Shown here piece after piece: positions 34,154 to 45,471 of a DNA stretch of 64,000 nt; positions within the stretch are counted from its first letter, which is position 1; each line of letters opens with the position of its first letter. The notes beneath the pieces were generated by a model that was not told the DNA's origin, ran no database searches, and was given only the letters and a program-made list of their open reading frames with translations. Source of the stretch: Plasmodium coatneyi (taxonomy: Eukaryota > Apicomplexa > Aconoidasida > Haemosporida > Plasmodiidae); the NCBI RefSeq assembly GCF_001680005.1, contig NC_033562.1:62001-126000 (forward strand), in the 5' to 3' direction. A program made the position numbers and the translations under genes.

Positions 34154-35674
34154 CTACCAGTCAAAGAAGGGGTCGTTCTCGTTGGTAATTTTATCTGCAA
34201 TGGTTAAGTCCTCCTGCACTCGCTCAAAGTTGGAAGAATCGAAAACGTTTTTGTACTTTGGCTTGTAAGGCACGTCTACATTCTTGTGGAGCAGGCTAAC
34301 CCAGTCGATGTTCCCAAACCACGGGTGCTCCTTCACGTTCTGAGCTCCCTTTTTTAGGTTCCCGTATCGCTTCGTTAAGTCGTGAGACAACAGTTTCTTC
34401 ATGAGGTGCTTGCAGTTGGTGTCGAGAAATTTAGGGAAGTATATAATACCCTCGAGAATTTTCTGATAAATCAACAGGGGCTCGTTTGCATAGAAGGGGG
34501 GGCACCCCACCAGGATTTCGTAGATGAAGATCCCCAACGTCCACCAGTCTGCCTGCAGGGGGGATGAAAAGATCATACGGGTGGACGTCACTGTTTACAG
34601 GTTAACCATTGCATGCGTGCTGTGTTAACGTGTTACTGGCGAAGAAGCTACATTTTTTCAGAATGCCCCAGGGTGCACTCACCGCCTTGCCATGCCCGAT
34701 GTTCAGGAGGATCTCCGGCGCAATGTATTCGGGGGTCCCACACAAAGTGTAGGTGCGTGTGTCCACGACTTTTGCGAATCCAAAGTCGGTCATTTTTATG
34801 AACCCATCCTTGTCGAGCAGTAGGTTCTCTGGCTTCAGGTCTCTGCTCAGGGGGGAACCGAACGTGATAAGGCAGTTGGACATGCACACGTGAAGACGGG
34901 GTTGGCCATATTACATCGCCATTACAACGCGTGCGTGTCGAGTGAAAATAATTTTTCCCTCTCGCGCACCCACCTGTAGACTATATTTAAACTTTGGAGG
35001 TACTCAAATATCAAGACGATCTGTGCCGCGTAAAAGCACCCCACGTCGTTGGGGAAACGCTTGTTTCTTCGCAGGAAGGTGAAAAACTCGCCCCCAATTA
35101 CGAACTCCAGCACAAGGTACAGGTAGGACTCGTCTTTAAATGACCCATATAGGTTGACCTGCAGGGAACGGGCGTACAGATCATTGCTTAGCGTTCCTTG
35201 TTCGGGAGGGGAGCACATCTGGCGTAGTGCAGTTCGAGTACCGCCGGTGAAATACCCCCCGTTCACGCTGCTACGCTTGTCCTTACACAGAACGGATGGT
35301 TAATGTAGTTAAGGATCTTCCTCTCTGAGAAGACATGGTCCACTTGCTTCTGCTTAATTATTTTGCTCTTCTCAAATCGCTTGATTGCCACCGGGGGGAA
35401 GTCCTCATTCTTGTACCTCGCGAGAATCACTCTTCCGAAGGAGCCTGCGGGGGGAAGTGTGTGTGTGCGTTGGGTTCAGACCATGCAAAGCTTCTCACTT
35501 GGCAGGTGGCTCACTTGGCCAGCTTGCCGCTACCCCTGAGAAATCCCCACCTGTGCCAAGAGTTCGAATGAAGTTGAAGTCCTCATATTTCATTTTATTC
35601 TCCCTCTTCGGCTCTTTAGTGCTTCCACTGTCCTTCTTCTTGTGCAGGTGCAGGTTTTTCAAAAACTGAATCAT
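34154..35674 (-). CDS. PKAc: cAMP-dependent protein kinase catalytic subunit
   Basis: Five exons, 35551-35674, 35287-35444, 34974-35158, 34683-34842 and 34154-34552, give 341 residues, equal within one residue to P. falciparum PKAc (PF3D7_0934800, from memory). Kinase landmarks in order: glycine loop GTGSFGRV (split by intron 1), VAIK lysine, RDLKPENLLL catalytic loop with the codon for the first Arg split by intron 3, DFG in KMTDFGFAK, activation loop Thr in TYTLCGTPEY, APE, DWWTLG, and the AGC-type C-tail ending NENDPFFDW with the hydrophobic motif FFDW. PKAc is restrained by the regulatory subunit PKAr and, once released by cAMP, phosphorylates the AMA1 tail and other targets needed for red-cell invasion. 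Short introns and excellent consensus sites make the model firm. Confidence 0.95.
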
Positions 35675-35853
35675 TGTTAATGGAGAGAGTGAAAAAACGT
35701 GGGGGTAAAGAAAGGAAGGTTGTTAGGTGGTAGGGTGGAAAAAACGTAGGGGTGACGAAGCGCACGGGAGAGACACACACAGCGTCGATGTGGTCAACGT
35801 GCGGGGCTGAAAATGGTGCGACCCAGGCAGACAAGCGTCAGCTAGCGAACAGC

Positions 35854-35889
<36 letters not shown>

Positions 35890-36010
35890 CTAGCTGTAAC
35901 GCGGCGAGGTGTGACAAAACAAAGAAAAACAAAACGCAGCGCAACGCAACAAAAGAAAAGAAAATGCAGCACAGCGCAACTTAGAACAAATCAAACGGAT
36001 GCAACTATGC

Positions 36011-36041
<31 letters not shown>

Positions 36042-37010
36042 CATTAAGGAGCGTCTTCCAATTCTTTCACTTAACGTTGGCAAAAAATGTACGACCGATG
36101 GTCCGCCATCCGTTCTCCGTTTTCCCCTCCTCCACTAGAACGCACCAGTACGTTTTGCGCAACGAAAATTTACCCAAACGGAGAAGACCTAACAATTACA
36201 CGCTCAGCGCACGTGTGTACATATGGACTCGCTCTTTTGTATAACGCGCGGAATAGCTGCCGCGGGTCCCACCCATTTTGGACAGACTCCAGGTGGAAGT
36301 TGCGTGCAGATAAAACGAAACAAAAGAAAAGATGCAACCTGGCGAGGGAGAACCAACCGCATGTACGACCACCCCCTTTCTGCATGCACACTCTGTTCAC
36401 ATATAATTTTTGCGTGTCCTCCCTAAGTAGTCCATTCTTTGGCCCATTTCGTTTTGTGCGTTACCTTGTATGGTTTGACTTCCCTGGGTGGCTGCCAGGT
36501 GGTCCTTCGGTGCGGCAACTGGGGAAGTACTCACTTGTGAGGGTGACGCAACTAATCATTAACTCACATGTATCCACTCGCATGTGTGTATATTCGTATG
36601 TGGTTGTTCACTCCGTCCGATGGACTACACAGCGCCGGAGGAAACAGATTGGTGAAAGACACTCACAAAAAAAAGAACAGAGCAACCACTCCGTCGAACA
36701 TGTACTGCATGCATGGTTGCCTGCTCTGTTTCCCACTTCATGGTGTCTTCCACCACAGGACGCCACAGAATGGGACTCCACTTAACATGTCGCTCCTCTT
36801 TTTACCTTCTCGATGTCGACACGGAGGTCTACTCGTTTCTTCCTTGTCCAAGTGCTCCGATGGTAATGGAAGAGGCGCAGAGAGCTCCCTTCGTATTACT
36901 GTTTATCTTTAAACTTGATTCAAATTTGGGATTTTTCCTTTTTTTATGTAAATGGCGCAACAGTGCGGAAGAGACACACTCTCGAGGAACGTCAAATGAA
37001 CAAGTCTCTG

Positions 37011-37044
<34 letters not shown>

Positions 37045-38048
37045 GGTCAGGTGATTGCATTCCCTGTTCGGGTTAACGTAATGCAGCATAGTTACTCCTG
37101 CATGGGTATGAATTCCTTTTTTCTGTTATGTCACGGGTCTTTTCTTTTCTACTTCCTTTCTACTTTCTTTCCACTTGCTTCCTACTTGCTTGGCACTTTT
37201 TTTTTTCTGCAATGCGTTGACACGAGTTGGTTCTCGCGCTGCTTGGACGGAGGGCTAGGTGACTCCCCCCGCATGAACATCGCATGCACATGTGCGGAAG
37301 CACAACCTTGAGGTGCAAAACTGATTCAGGGGGGAAAGGAAAAAAAAATTACCCAAAGGAAACAAAGGAAAGATGAGCAACAAAGACCCTTCCAAACCAA
37401 CCCTGTCTTATCGTGCGAACCATTTTACCATCTCATGTGGACATGGCTCATCTTCCCTTCCACCCGTCTTTCCGCGCTCTTCCCCCTTATGCGCCATCGC
37501 ACACGTGTGCCTACATGCAAGCGCGCTGTGTAGGTGTGTTTTTTTTTTTTTTAGGAGGAGGTCTTAACACATGGGACCGATTCCTAGCACTGGCTCTACA
37601 TCTGTGGTGTGCTTGCTCACAATAACATAGTGCCTGTAAGTGTTATCGCTATAAATGCAAAAATAATAAAAAATAAATCACCTCATACATTTATAGGTGA
37701 AGTGTCAGTGGTATAAAACTGCGTGTGCAGACAAGTGCACCCCTGAGGGCGAAAAGGTACTCGAAAAAAAAACACAAATTAATGGGGGGGACATAAACAT
37801 TGCGCATGTGTGTACGCGGCAAGGGGGGGTTAGTGGTGGTGCAACGGGCGGGCGAGCTGAACGGAGCGCGCCTCGCCGGAACTACGACACGAAATACAAC
37901 CGAAAAAAAAAAAAAAAAAAAAAAAAAGGAAAAGAGGAAAAGACTAATAAAACGAGTTGCGCGCTGCCAACCATGGGGATAAATCCAACATGGCATTTGC
38001 CACACTGGCACGCAATCATGGTCAGCCCCACACCGTTTCATCCCGGTA
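35675..38048. other. 2.4-kb spacer upstream of PKAc, no gene seen
   Basis: It holds the PKAc promoter and 5' UTR and the 3' UTR of the FAF2-like gene. Long homopolymers are prominent: poly-A near 35856-35884 and 36011-36037, poly-T near 37013-37042 and a poly-A block near 37902-37927. Several short frames occur on both strands with no family signal. Confidence 0.5.
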
Positions 38049-39599
38049 TTACTCCTCATCGGACGAGTCCAGAGACTTCATGTTCAGCACTGCATTCGGG
38101 TAGAGGTCGAACTCCCCAAGCGCGTTACGCGCACGTTGCAGCACAGCCTTGGTGTGGCCGCATATCAACTCAAATTTGAAGGGAATATTGATCTCCCCCT
38201 TTGCACTTCCGGAGTTCTGTCCCAAGAATTCAGAACACTCTGCCCACTCGTAAACATCCTCTAGTGTATGGTTCAAGCTGAACTTGTCTTGTATTTTCAC
38301 CCCGTTCGGTAACCGAATGCATATTCTTGTTACCCTCTCATTGTCCCTAATCGGTAAGGGAAATTTATTGGCCATCTCCATTCGCTTGTTTTTTATATTT
38401 TTTTTTAGTTGAATTTTTTTCATTTTCTCCTCTTCCTTTTTCTTCCTTTCCTGGACCTTCTGTTGATCTTTCTTCAAAGCCTCGAGGTATTCCCTGTCTT
38501 GTTCCTCTCGAATAAGTCTATCGGTGTATGTTTTATTTTTTACTTTATCCTGGTTTGCCTTCTTTGCGTTCATTTGCTCAATGCAGTGCGTTACGGATTT
38601 TAAAATATGGGTAACTGACGGGGTCCCATAAATGATGGACAGCTCCTCATACTGCTTAACATGACTCGTCTGGATAATGCTTATCTGGGGTAGCATAAAA
38701 ACGTTCAACACGTTACTCAGCTCTCTTATATCCCCCTTGGTAATGTCTTGCGCAAAGAAAACACAACTGTTGTCGAAAAAGGACTTGATCTCCTCATTCT
38801 TAAAAATGCATTCACAGAAGTAGGTGCTATCGTTATTTTCTATGTGTAGATACACGAGCAGTAATTTCTCCTCCTGCTTCGACACCTTTATGGCTTCACT
38901 TAGACTCCCTTTGAAAAAATTAACATGTCTCTTCCCGAACCTTTCCTCGTAGTATGCTGCAAACGTTCCGTTCTCTGGAGAATTAACGATATATGTGCTC
39001 ACCAATTTGAGGCAAGCAGACAAAAGGCTATACACGCTTTTTACAATGGGGAATATCAACGACCCCAGATGGTTTAATAGGTTAAACAAATTGGCTCTCT
39101 CTATTTTTTCTTCGTTCCGTTGGCACATCTCATTTCTTTCCGTTGGTTGGTTTGTCGCTGCTCTGGTGGCGTAGCGGCTCTTCCCGCGGTTTCTCGTGGA
39201 TGCGTTTCCGGGGGGGTCCTTCATAAAGGGTGGAAAAAAAGGGGGGCAAATGTGCACACATGGGCAACGCGCAATTGTAACACTTGGTGTGTGCGTAGAC
39301 AGGGAGGAACCTCCCTCTTCTCACCTCGTCCAGTTCATTAAAGTCAACCTGCCCCAAGTACGTCGATATCGCTTCCTGCATAGGGGAAAAACGGTTCACA
39401 AATAGAGTGTGCATCATGTCCAGCACACAAAATTGTTCACCCGCATGCATATAAGGGGAACTACCAAAACGCCATACCAAGTGGCTGATCATCCGATGCG
39501 TACCTCTAGATTTCCTTCGCAGGTCTTCAGAATGGACTCTGCCTCCTCCTCGTCCGACAAATTGGTTACCTCCATGAACATCTTGACCCGCTCCTCCAT
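38049..39599 (-). CDS. FAF2/UBXD8-like UBA-UAS-UBX protein (ERAD, p97 adaptor)
   Basis: Three exons, 39504-39599, 39325-39375 and 38049-39218, give 438 residues (human FAF2: 445). Exon 1-2 encode a UBA-like helix bundle (KMFMEVTNLSDEEEAESIL, then CEGNLEEAISTYL formed across intron 1). A hydrophobic segment at ~90-120 (LFNLLNHLGSLIFPIVKSVY, LLSACLKLV) matches the membrane-inserted hairpin of FAF2. A thioredoxin-like UAS domain (~145-255; LLLVYLHIEN, FFAQDI) and a Lys/Glu coiled coil lead to a C-terminal UBX domain (RICIRLPNGVKIQDKF). In other organisms FAF2/Ubx2 recruits the Cdc48/p97 ATPase to ER membranes for ER-associated degradation. The acceptor of exon 3 (ATGAAG) is preceded by a pyrimidine tract; a different nearby acceptor is possible. 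Confidence 0.83.
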
Positions 39600-39674
39600 G
39601 GTGGAGATGGCAGAGCGGCGATAACGGAGCAGCGACGTGATCCTTCGTCTGTTCTAATGGTCGTCTACCGCGTG

Positions 39675-39890
39675 TCACGTCTGCTTTGCTTCCCGCACAA
39701 CCTTGCCCCACCGCTTAAACCTCTGCACAACGTCAGGGAAAAACCGCTCCACGGCGAGAAACAAAGCAGTCAGAACAACCGACAGGAGCACTGACCAGAA
39801 GATGGAGAGGTGCAGCGGTGACAAACTGGAGAGCAAGCTGTTATTCAGGTGCCACAAACCGGCCTTGTCAGTCATATACAGGATTATCAT
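39675..39890 (-). CDS. Small single-span membrane protein, 71 residues
   Basis: A short frame starting MIILYMTDKAGLWHLNN (or at the second Met, 66 residues). One hydrophobic segment (SIFWSVLLSVVLTALFLAV) is followed by a basic amphipathic stretch (FPDVVQRFKRWGKVVREAK). The composition looks like a real protein rather than chance AT-rich translation, but I cannot name a family. Its stop codon lies only 75 bp upstream of the FAF2-like start codon on the same strand. It could be a separate gene, a translated upstream frame in the same transcript, or an unrecognised exon of a neighbour. Confidence 0.5.
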   Translation of the reverse strand: MIILYMTDKAGLWHLNNSLLSSLSPLHLSIFWSVLLSVVLTALFLAVERFFPDVVQRFKRWGKVVREAKQT

Positions 39891-41074
39891 TTATTCCGTT
39901 TTCCAATGGGAAAACTCGCACGCAGTTCGCCACGAGCTCCTTCCCGCAAGCTGCTTAGTGATGCAATTCTATTTGCTCTTATTCAAATAGCTATTGCGGG
40001 AGTTTTTTTTTTTTTTTTATGAGCTGTTCATATTTTTTTTTTAATATTTTTTTGGCTATTTATTTTTTTTTTTTTTTTCCTTTTTTTTTTTTTTTTTTTT
40101 TTAAATGGTGAGTTATCCACCGCCCACTTAACCATTTACCACTTTGGCCAATTATTTCCCGCTCGCTTTTCCTCGTCCATGCAGAATTCCCCGGGGCAGG
40201 AGGAACCGTCCAGGAATATGCAGTGGACGAGATACGTGTACTTCGTGGCAGGAGATTGCAGTCCAAGGAGGGAGTTATTTAATCCCCTCATCACGTATCT
40301 GGCAAATGCACAAATAGTGTAGTGGAGCACTGAGCAAGTAACTCCCTTCGGTGTAAACACGTCTCTGCACGTCGGGACAAATGGTTTTCCAAACGCAGAG
40401 AGGGAAATTTCCCCTCACATTATTTTCCTTTTGGGCCACTCTGCGGTGTGTCGCCATCGGATTCAGTCCCACGCGCACAAGCGACCCTATATGTCACATC
40501 GGTATGCCTTTTTAATTTTGTTTTCTTTACTCTTCGGCCGTCCCACTGGGATGGGAGAATGGCGTCCGAGGTAGTCGGGTGGTGGGAATTGGCAAAAACG
40601 GAAACAAAGGAAAACACACCAGTAACTAACGAAATACACGCAAGATTGACGGAACACATACACTAAACAAACAAAAGGGGTGAACTAAAACAACGTAACT
40701 GCGCCGCGAACCTGCTGCGCAAAGTCCTGCACACCTGCCATGAGCAAGGTAGAAGTCATACAAAAAAAAAAAAAAAAACATCGTGCGTGGAGTATTACGT
40801 TCCCATAATACGTATAGATGAAGTGAGAAAAATTTATAAACGGGGGAAAAGAGGGGAGGGTCAAATGGTGGAACGTCCTCATCGGGCAATTCTCCCCACA
40901 AGGGAGTGCTCCACCAGACCTGACAACAAAAGGTGGCATACAAAAAAAAAGAATTAAAGAGTGGGTACAGAAAAAGGAAAGCGGAAGAGTAGCGGCCTGT
41001 TCGGATTGATCAATATTCGAACAGCTGCACTTCTCTTAACTAGGTTATAACTTCTACATGTGATCACTTAACTG
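39891..41074. other. Spacer with a possible unmodelled minus-strand gene
   Basis: Poly-T runs lie at 40003-40103. On the minus strand, 40136-40290 encodes a protein-like stretch (NNSLLGLQSPATKYTYL, then VHCIFLDGSSC) that vaguely recalls the beta strands of Tctex-type dynein light chains, and 40780-40900 has another protein-like piece (GELPDEDVPPFDP). I could not join them into a convincing gene with good splice sites, so no CDS is called. Confidence 0.35.
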
Positions 41075-41918
41075 CTACCCGCCCAGCTCCGTTATGAGCG
41101 TGACGTTTATACCCCACTGGCGGAAGAAGTTACTTAAGTTCTTTTCCAGCTTCTCCCGGTAATCTGTAACCAACTGTCGGTTCACGATGCTTATAATTAT
41201 GTACCTCAGATTCTTAGAATTGAAACAGAAGTTTTTTAACAGAGGGATGCACACGGGGGATGTTATGATTAGCTTGAAGCAGATAAGCCGGGGGAAGCTG
41301 TTCTGGATGTAGTTGAAAAACAAGGGGTTAGGGTTACACGAGCCAATAATTAGTTCACTACAAAGGGGGGGAAAAGAGGACAGACAGATGAGGGTACACG
41401 CTTGGGTGGTTAAAATGAGCAGTGGGGAAAAGTATCCAAAGGGATGCACTTACAGCACATTGGGAAAGGGGCACTGGATGGTGTGTTCAGGAAATGGCTG
41501 TCCAACTCGGTCCAGCGATGCGGGTAATTCGCTCATGTTTCCCCCAACCGGGGAGACCCCCCTCATGTACTTAAGAATGAGCAAAATGCTCTTCCGATTT
41601 TTGAGCCGCATTATTTTTTTCCCCCTGAGGAAGTTGGTGTTGTTGATCACATCGAGGATGACTCTCTTCCAAGACCTATTCTGCAAAGGGGGGTGGTGAG
41701 CAAAGGTGGCCAATCAGCAAAGGTGCCAAGGTGTGAAAAGGAAGGACGTAATATGTGGTACGGTCGTATGAAGAAAAAACTTCGCATCCTGTGTCAGCAA
41801 GTTCGCCCCGAGAATGATCTGACCGCCTTACCAGGTACATTAACTTAAACACATCGTCCACCCAGGGGAAGAACTCCAAAAGCTTCACAGCGTAAACGGT
41901 CGCACAAATGGCTTTCAT
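41075..41918 (-). CDS. Small three-exon protein, F-box-like N-terminus
   Basis: Exons 41832-41918, 41454-41680 and 41075-41357 join in phases 0 and 2 with GTAAGG and GTAAGT donors, giving 198 residues. The N-terminal stretch LLEFFPWVDDVFKLMYLNRSW (written in two: LLEFFPWVDDVFKLMYL, NRSWKRVIL) follows the helix pattern of an F-box (LxxIFxxL..xDLxxL..VxxxWxxL), with the intron 1 junction falling just before NRSW. The remainder has a regular hydrophobic pattern (LICFKLIITSPVCIPLL, LRYIIISIVNRQL) that may be leucine-rich-repeat-like. If an F-box, the protein would recruit substrates to an SCF ubiquitin ligase. The gene model is firm; the domain call is weak. Confidence 0.68.
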
Positions 41919-44141
41919 ATTGGGGAGGTCATTTTTTCCCTCACGTTAATCAAAAGGAAGGAGTACTGCATGTTACGCGTCACTCGAGAGACATGACCTG
42001 TAGAGGACGTGATGAAGGTATAGATCGTTGCGATGCTCTCCTCTTCCTACAGATAACCCTGTGTGTAACGTCACCTGCGTGTGTACAACAACGCTCCTTC
42101 GCACTTCATTCTCTTTTGTGCATGCAAATGGTGGAAGTACTTCCATTTTTTCAGTCGCAACGATGGTTAAATTGGTGGTACCCTTTTTTAAAAAAAAAAA
42201 AAAAAAAAAAAGAGGAGAACATAGATTTATTCTGCGCGGTGAGCAAGGCAAATCGCGCGATTTGCCCTCCCCCCCCCAAAAAAAAAAGAAAAGAAAAGAA
42301 CGTGGTACTGCTATGCGGTTGCTATGCGGTTGCTATGTGGTTGTCACTCGTTCGCCGCTGTGTTCAGAACAGATACCTCAAGTGTGTAACCCCAATCCTC
42401 TTTCGACATGCTCAACAGTTCTACGCGGAGGGCCGCAAATCGAAAAAAAAAAAAAAAAAAAAAAAAAAAGGAACAAAGCAAGAAAAGCTCGCAGTGGGGA
42501 GAAAAAAAAAAAAAAAAAAAAAACTCACCTTTACGTGGCTAAACGGGTGTGCATGTTCTACCCCCCCTTCACCAACAAATTATTCACCGGCACAGTGGAG
42601 GAACGCCCACTTCGATTGAGTTGCATGCCCAAGCGACGGTAAAGCCCCCATCTCACAGAACGGTCAGCGAAACGCCCAACCAAAGAAACGTCGTGACCAC
42701 GCGGGAAAGTCCAAAGTAGGTCATTCGGGCCGACACTTCCCCGTAGCATCCAACCGATAGGAAGTTTACACACATACAAGTAGACGTGAGTTGTACTTAG
42801 GTAAACCTTCCTGCAAAAGCAAACCTTCCAACTGGTTGCACACACACGCACGGGAAGGGAGACCGATCGAGAAGGCTCTTCCCTCACCAGTGGGCAAGTC
42901 AAATGGGGGGGACTTATCCCCATTGGTTTCATTCACCCTAGTCAGTTCTAATTCTTTTTCCGCTATCATGATGTGACAGGGGTGGGGTTCCCAAAAAAGG
43001 AAGTACACTCCTTCGGTTCTTCTCCCATGGGAGACTTTTTCCTGTCCTCCCGCATACACAAAAAAAAAGAGGGGGGGACATCAGCAGGAGGTCACACAAG
43101 GGGAACTTTCTCATTCATTCATTCATTCATTTATTTATTTTTTTAAACGGAAAGGAACGCACCAAACGGATTACACAGATCATCCTATCGGGTGAAAAGA
43201 ACTTAAATGGATACTTCCGTTGCGGCGCTGCTGCTGCTACAATGGCGAGCGTATCACTTCGGAAAAGGCTACTTCCTATACATTTTGTGCGTTCCCCCTC
43301 TCTGAAGTGCTTTCCTAACGGCTTGCCACCCCCAGGAGGGAGGCGCCAGGCGTTATGTGCCCTTTGACGGTTTACATGCTCTTAACAGTAGGATCTCATC
43401 GTTCCGCACGAGCTCCATGGGAACGTTCCGAATGGGACAAACTTTTTTCTGCACCAAGTGAATGTACCAACTAGGGGGGGCAAACTCAACCTCGGTGGCT
43501 AGGACAACGGACGAGGCGCGCCTCCCGCACAGTTCTCACGCGCATCTCCACCTTGGCTTGGTTTGCACTTTTCCTGTGGGAACTTCCCAAAAGGGAAAGA
43601 AAAAAAAAAGAAGCAAAGTTGGCAAATTCGCCAAACAATCGAATGAAAAAGTAATGTTATTTTTACACCCAGGGAAATAACCTCCCCTGCCAAGGCCGCC
43701 CCCGTTAGCGCTCACATGTTCACCTCCGAGAAAAAAAAAAAAAAAAAAAAAAAACATTTCTTTTTTTTCTTGCGTAACCTCCCCACGCAGGTTAATGGCG
43801 CACTGCATACAGGGATACGTTTCTCACAAAAATCAATTCCCTCCGTGTGGCCACTTCGCAACTTACGCGCATATCCCGCGTTAGGATAACATTTTCCCTA
43901 TAAGGGATAAAGCGGCCTTTATCGTTTTATCCAAATAATTTTACATCCCCTCCGCATATGCTGTTTTTTTAGCACGCCGCGCAGGGCAGCGCTTTTTCTC
44001 CTCACCGTTTAGTGTGGGCACGCTCACCGCATCATCCAAGCATCCACTTTGGCTTGTTGTTTTTCTGCTTCCTCTTCGACTTGTTTTTCTGTTTTCTTTT
44101 TTTCCCCCTTGGGACGTTTAACAAAACCAATTGACGCGAAA
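41919..44141. other. 2.2-kb spacer, short unassigned frames only
   Basis: Divergent interval between the three-exon gene and V-ATPase E. Homopolymer A runs occur at 42188-42211, 42445-42470 and 42501-42521. An ATTC repeat lies near 43111-43130. Minus-strand frames at 42558-42932 and 42766-43059 overlap in two registers and look partly protein-like (IMIAEKELELTRVNE), but neither has supporting splice sites or a family. Confidence 0.45.
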
Positions 44142-45025
44142 ATGGCACTGGTAAGCTTCGCAACGGGAGAGGAGTAACGATCACGCCGTGGAGCAAAACA
44201 TACCCACGGGGATGAGTGTTCAAGGCGTGGTTATAAAAATGATCGTATTCCTCTCCACCAGTGTGATGAATGCTACCCCATCCTGATGAATGTATATCCT
44301 CATTCCAATTTATTTTCCCCCCTCAGGACGACAACGAAGCGCAGAAGCAAATCCAGCAGATGGTGAACTTCATCCTGAACGAGGCCAAGGACAAGGCACA
44401 CGAAATAGAAGCGAAAGCGCTGGAAGATTTCAACATAGAGAAGCTACGCATTGTTCAAAAAATGAAGGAAAAAATACGACTGGAGTTTCAGAAAAAGTCC
44501 AAACAGATGGAAATTAAGAGATCGATAAGCAGATCCTCCGCCATCAATAAAGCTCGTTTAAAAAAAATGTGTGCGAAAGACCAAGTGTTTAAGGAAATAT
44601 ATAAAATAAGCAGCGAACGACTTGGAGAATTGTACAAGGATAAAGACAAGTACAGGAACTTGATCATCGACCTCATTGTCCAGTCGCTCTTCTACATGCA
44701 GGAACCTCATGTCATTGTCCGATGCAGGAATGTAGATAAGTCCATCGTGGAAAACTGCCTCAATGATGCTGTGCAAAAATACAACGATAAGTTGAAGAAG
44801 CAGTTTAACGTTACAAAGAGCGTTAAAATTGAAGTTGACAAAACTGGGAACTATTTACCTCCCCCTCCAACCAGTGATAATGAGGGAAACTCCTGCCTCG
44901 GAGGAATAATCCTCACCACGCCGAATAGGAAAATAAACTGTGACAACACGCTGGACGTTCGTTTGAAGCTTGCCATTGAGTATTGCACGCCGGAAATTAA
45001 ACGAATGTTCTTTGAGACGACCTGA
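44142..45025 (+). CDS. V-type proton ATPase subunit E
   Basis: Exon 1 is only nine coding bases (44142-44150, encoding MAL) followed by GTAAGC; exon 2 is 44327-45025. The product has 235 residues. The N-terminus MALDDNEAQKQIQQMVNFI parallels human subunit E (MALSDADVQKQIKHMMAFI), followed by the long basic helix (EAKDKAHEIEAKALEDFNIE) and the C-terminal alpha/beta domain ending with LKLAIEYCTPEIKRMFF, the typical RLxLxxxxxxPEIRxxLF finish. Subunit E forms the peripheral stalks with subunit G, holding the catalytic A3B3 ring of the pump that acidifies the digestive vacuole and exports protons across the parasite plasma membrane. Confidence 0.95.
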
Positions 45026-45471
45026 TAGTCCACTGAGGGGGGCACCTCAAACGTGTCCCCGTTTTTCCCACAAAAGTGGGGACCATTTTCCCCATTAGTT
45101 ATCGCTGCTTCCTTTTTTATTTTTACCTCCCCCTTTTTTTTAAACGTTACTTAAGACAACCCCACTTTGATCTAATATGCGCACTTCACTTGTGTACGAA
45201 AAAAAAAAAAAAAAAAAAATATTTATAAACTCATTTTGGCTAGCTGGGAAAAAAAAAAAAAAAAAAAAAAAAAGGGAAGAAACATTCTCCCCCTCAAGGG
45301 GTAGGGAAGTGGCTCTCCAGATATTTCCACCTATGCGCTTTAATCATCACACGTGGGGTAGTTAAAATTATTGGATGCCCGGTGGGCAACTCCCCACATG
45401 TAACGGTAAATCCGCCACGAAAAAGTGCACCAACACGTTGCAACCATGTTACATCCACCGTAGCGTTTGCC
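45026..45471. other. Convergent spacer with two poly-A runs
   Basis: A 446-bp spacer between the 3' ends of V-ATPase E and the AP2-like gene. Runs of A occur at 45200-45219 and 45250-45273. Nothing coding was seen. Confidence 0.6.

Noticed and set aside
35752..36785. Several overlapping plus-strand frames with Lys and Thr runs upstream of PKAc
   Set aside because: Driven by poly-A tracts; no family pattern and no consistent splice structure.
41993..42642. Two ~200-residue plus-strand frames in different registers
   Set aside because: Both read through several poly-A runs (poly-Lys) and overlap each other; no protein-like segment.
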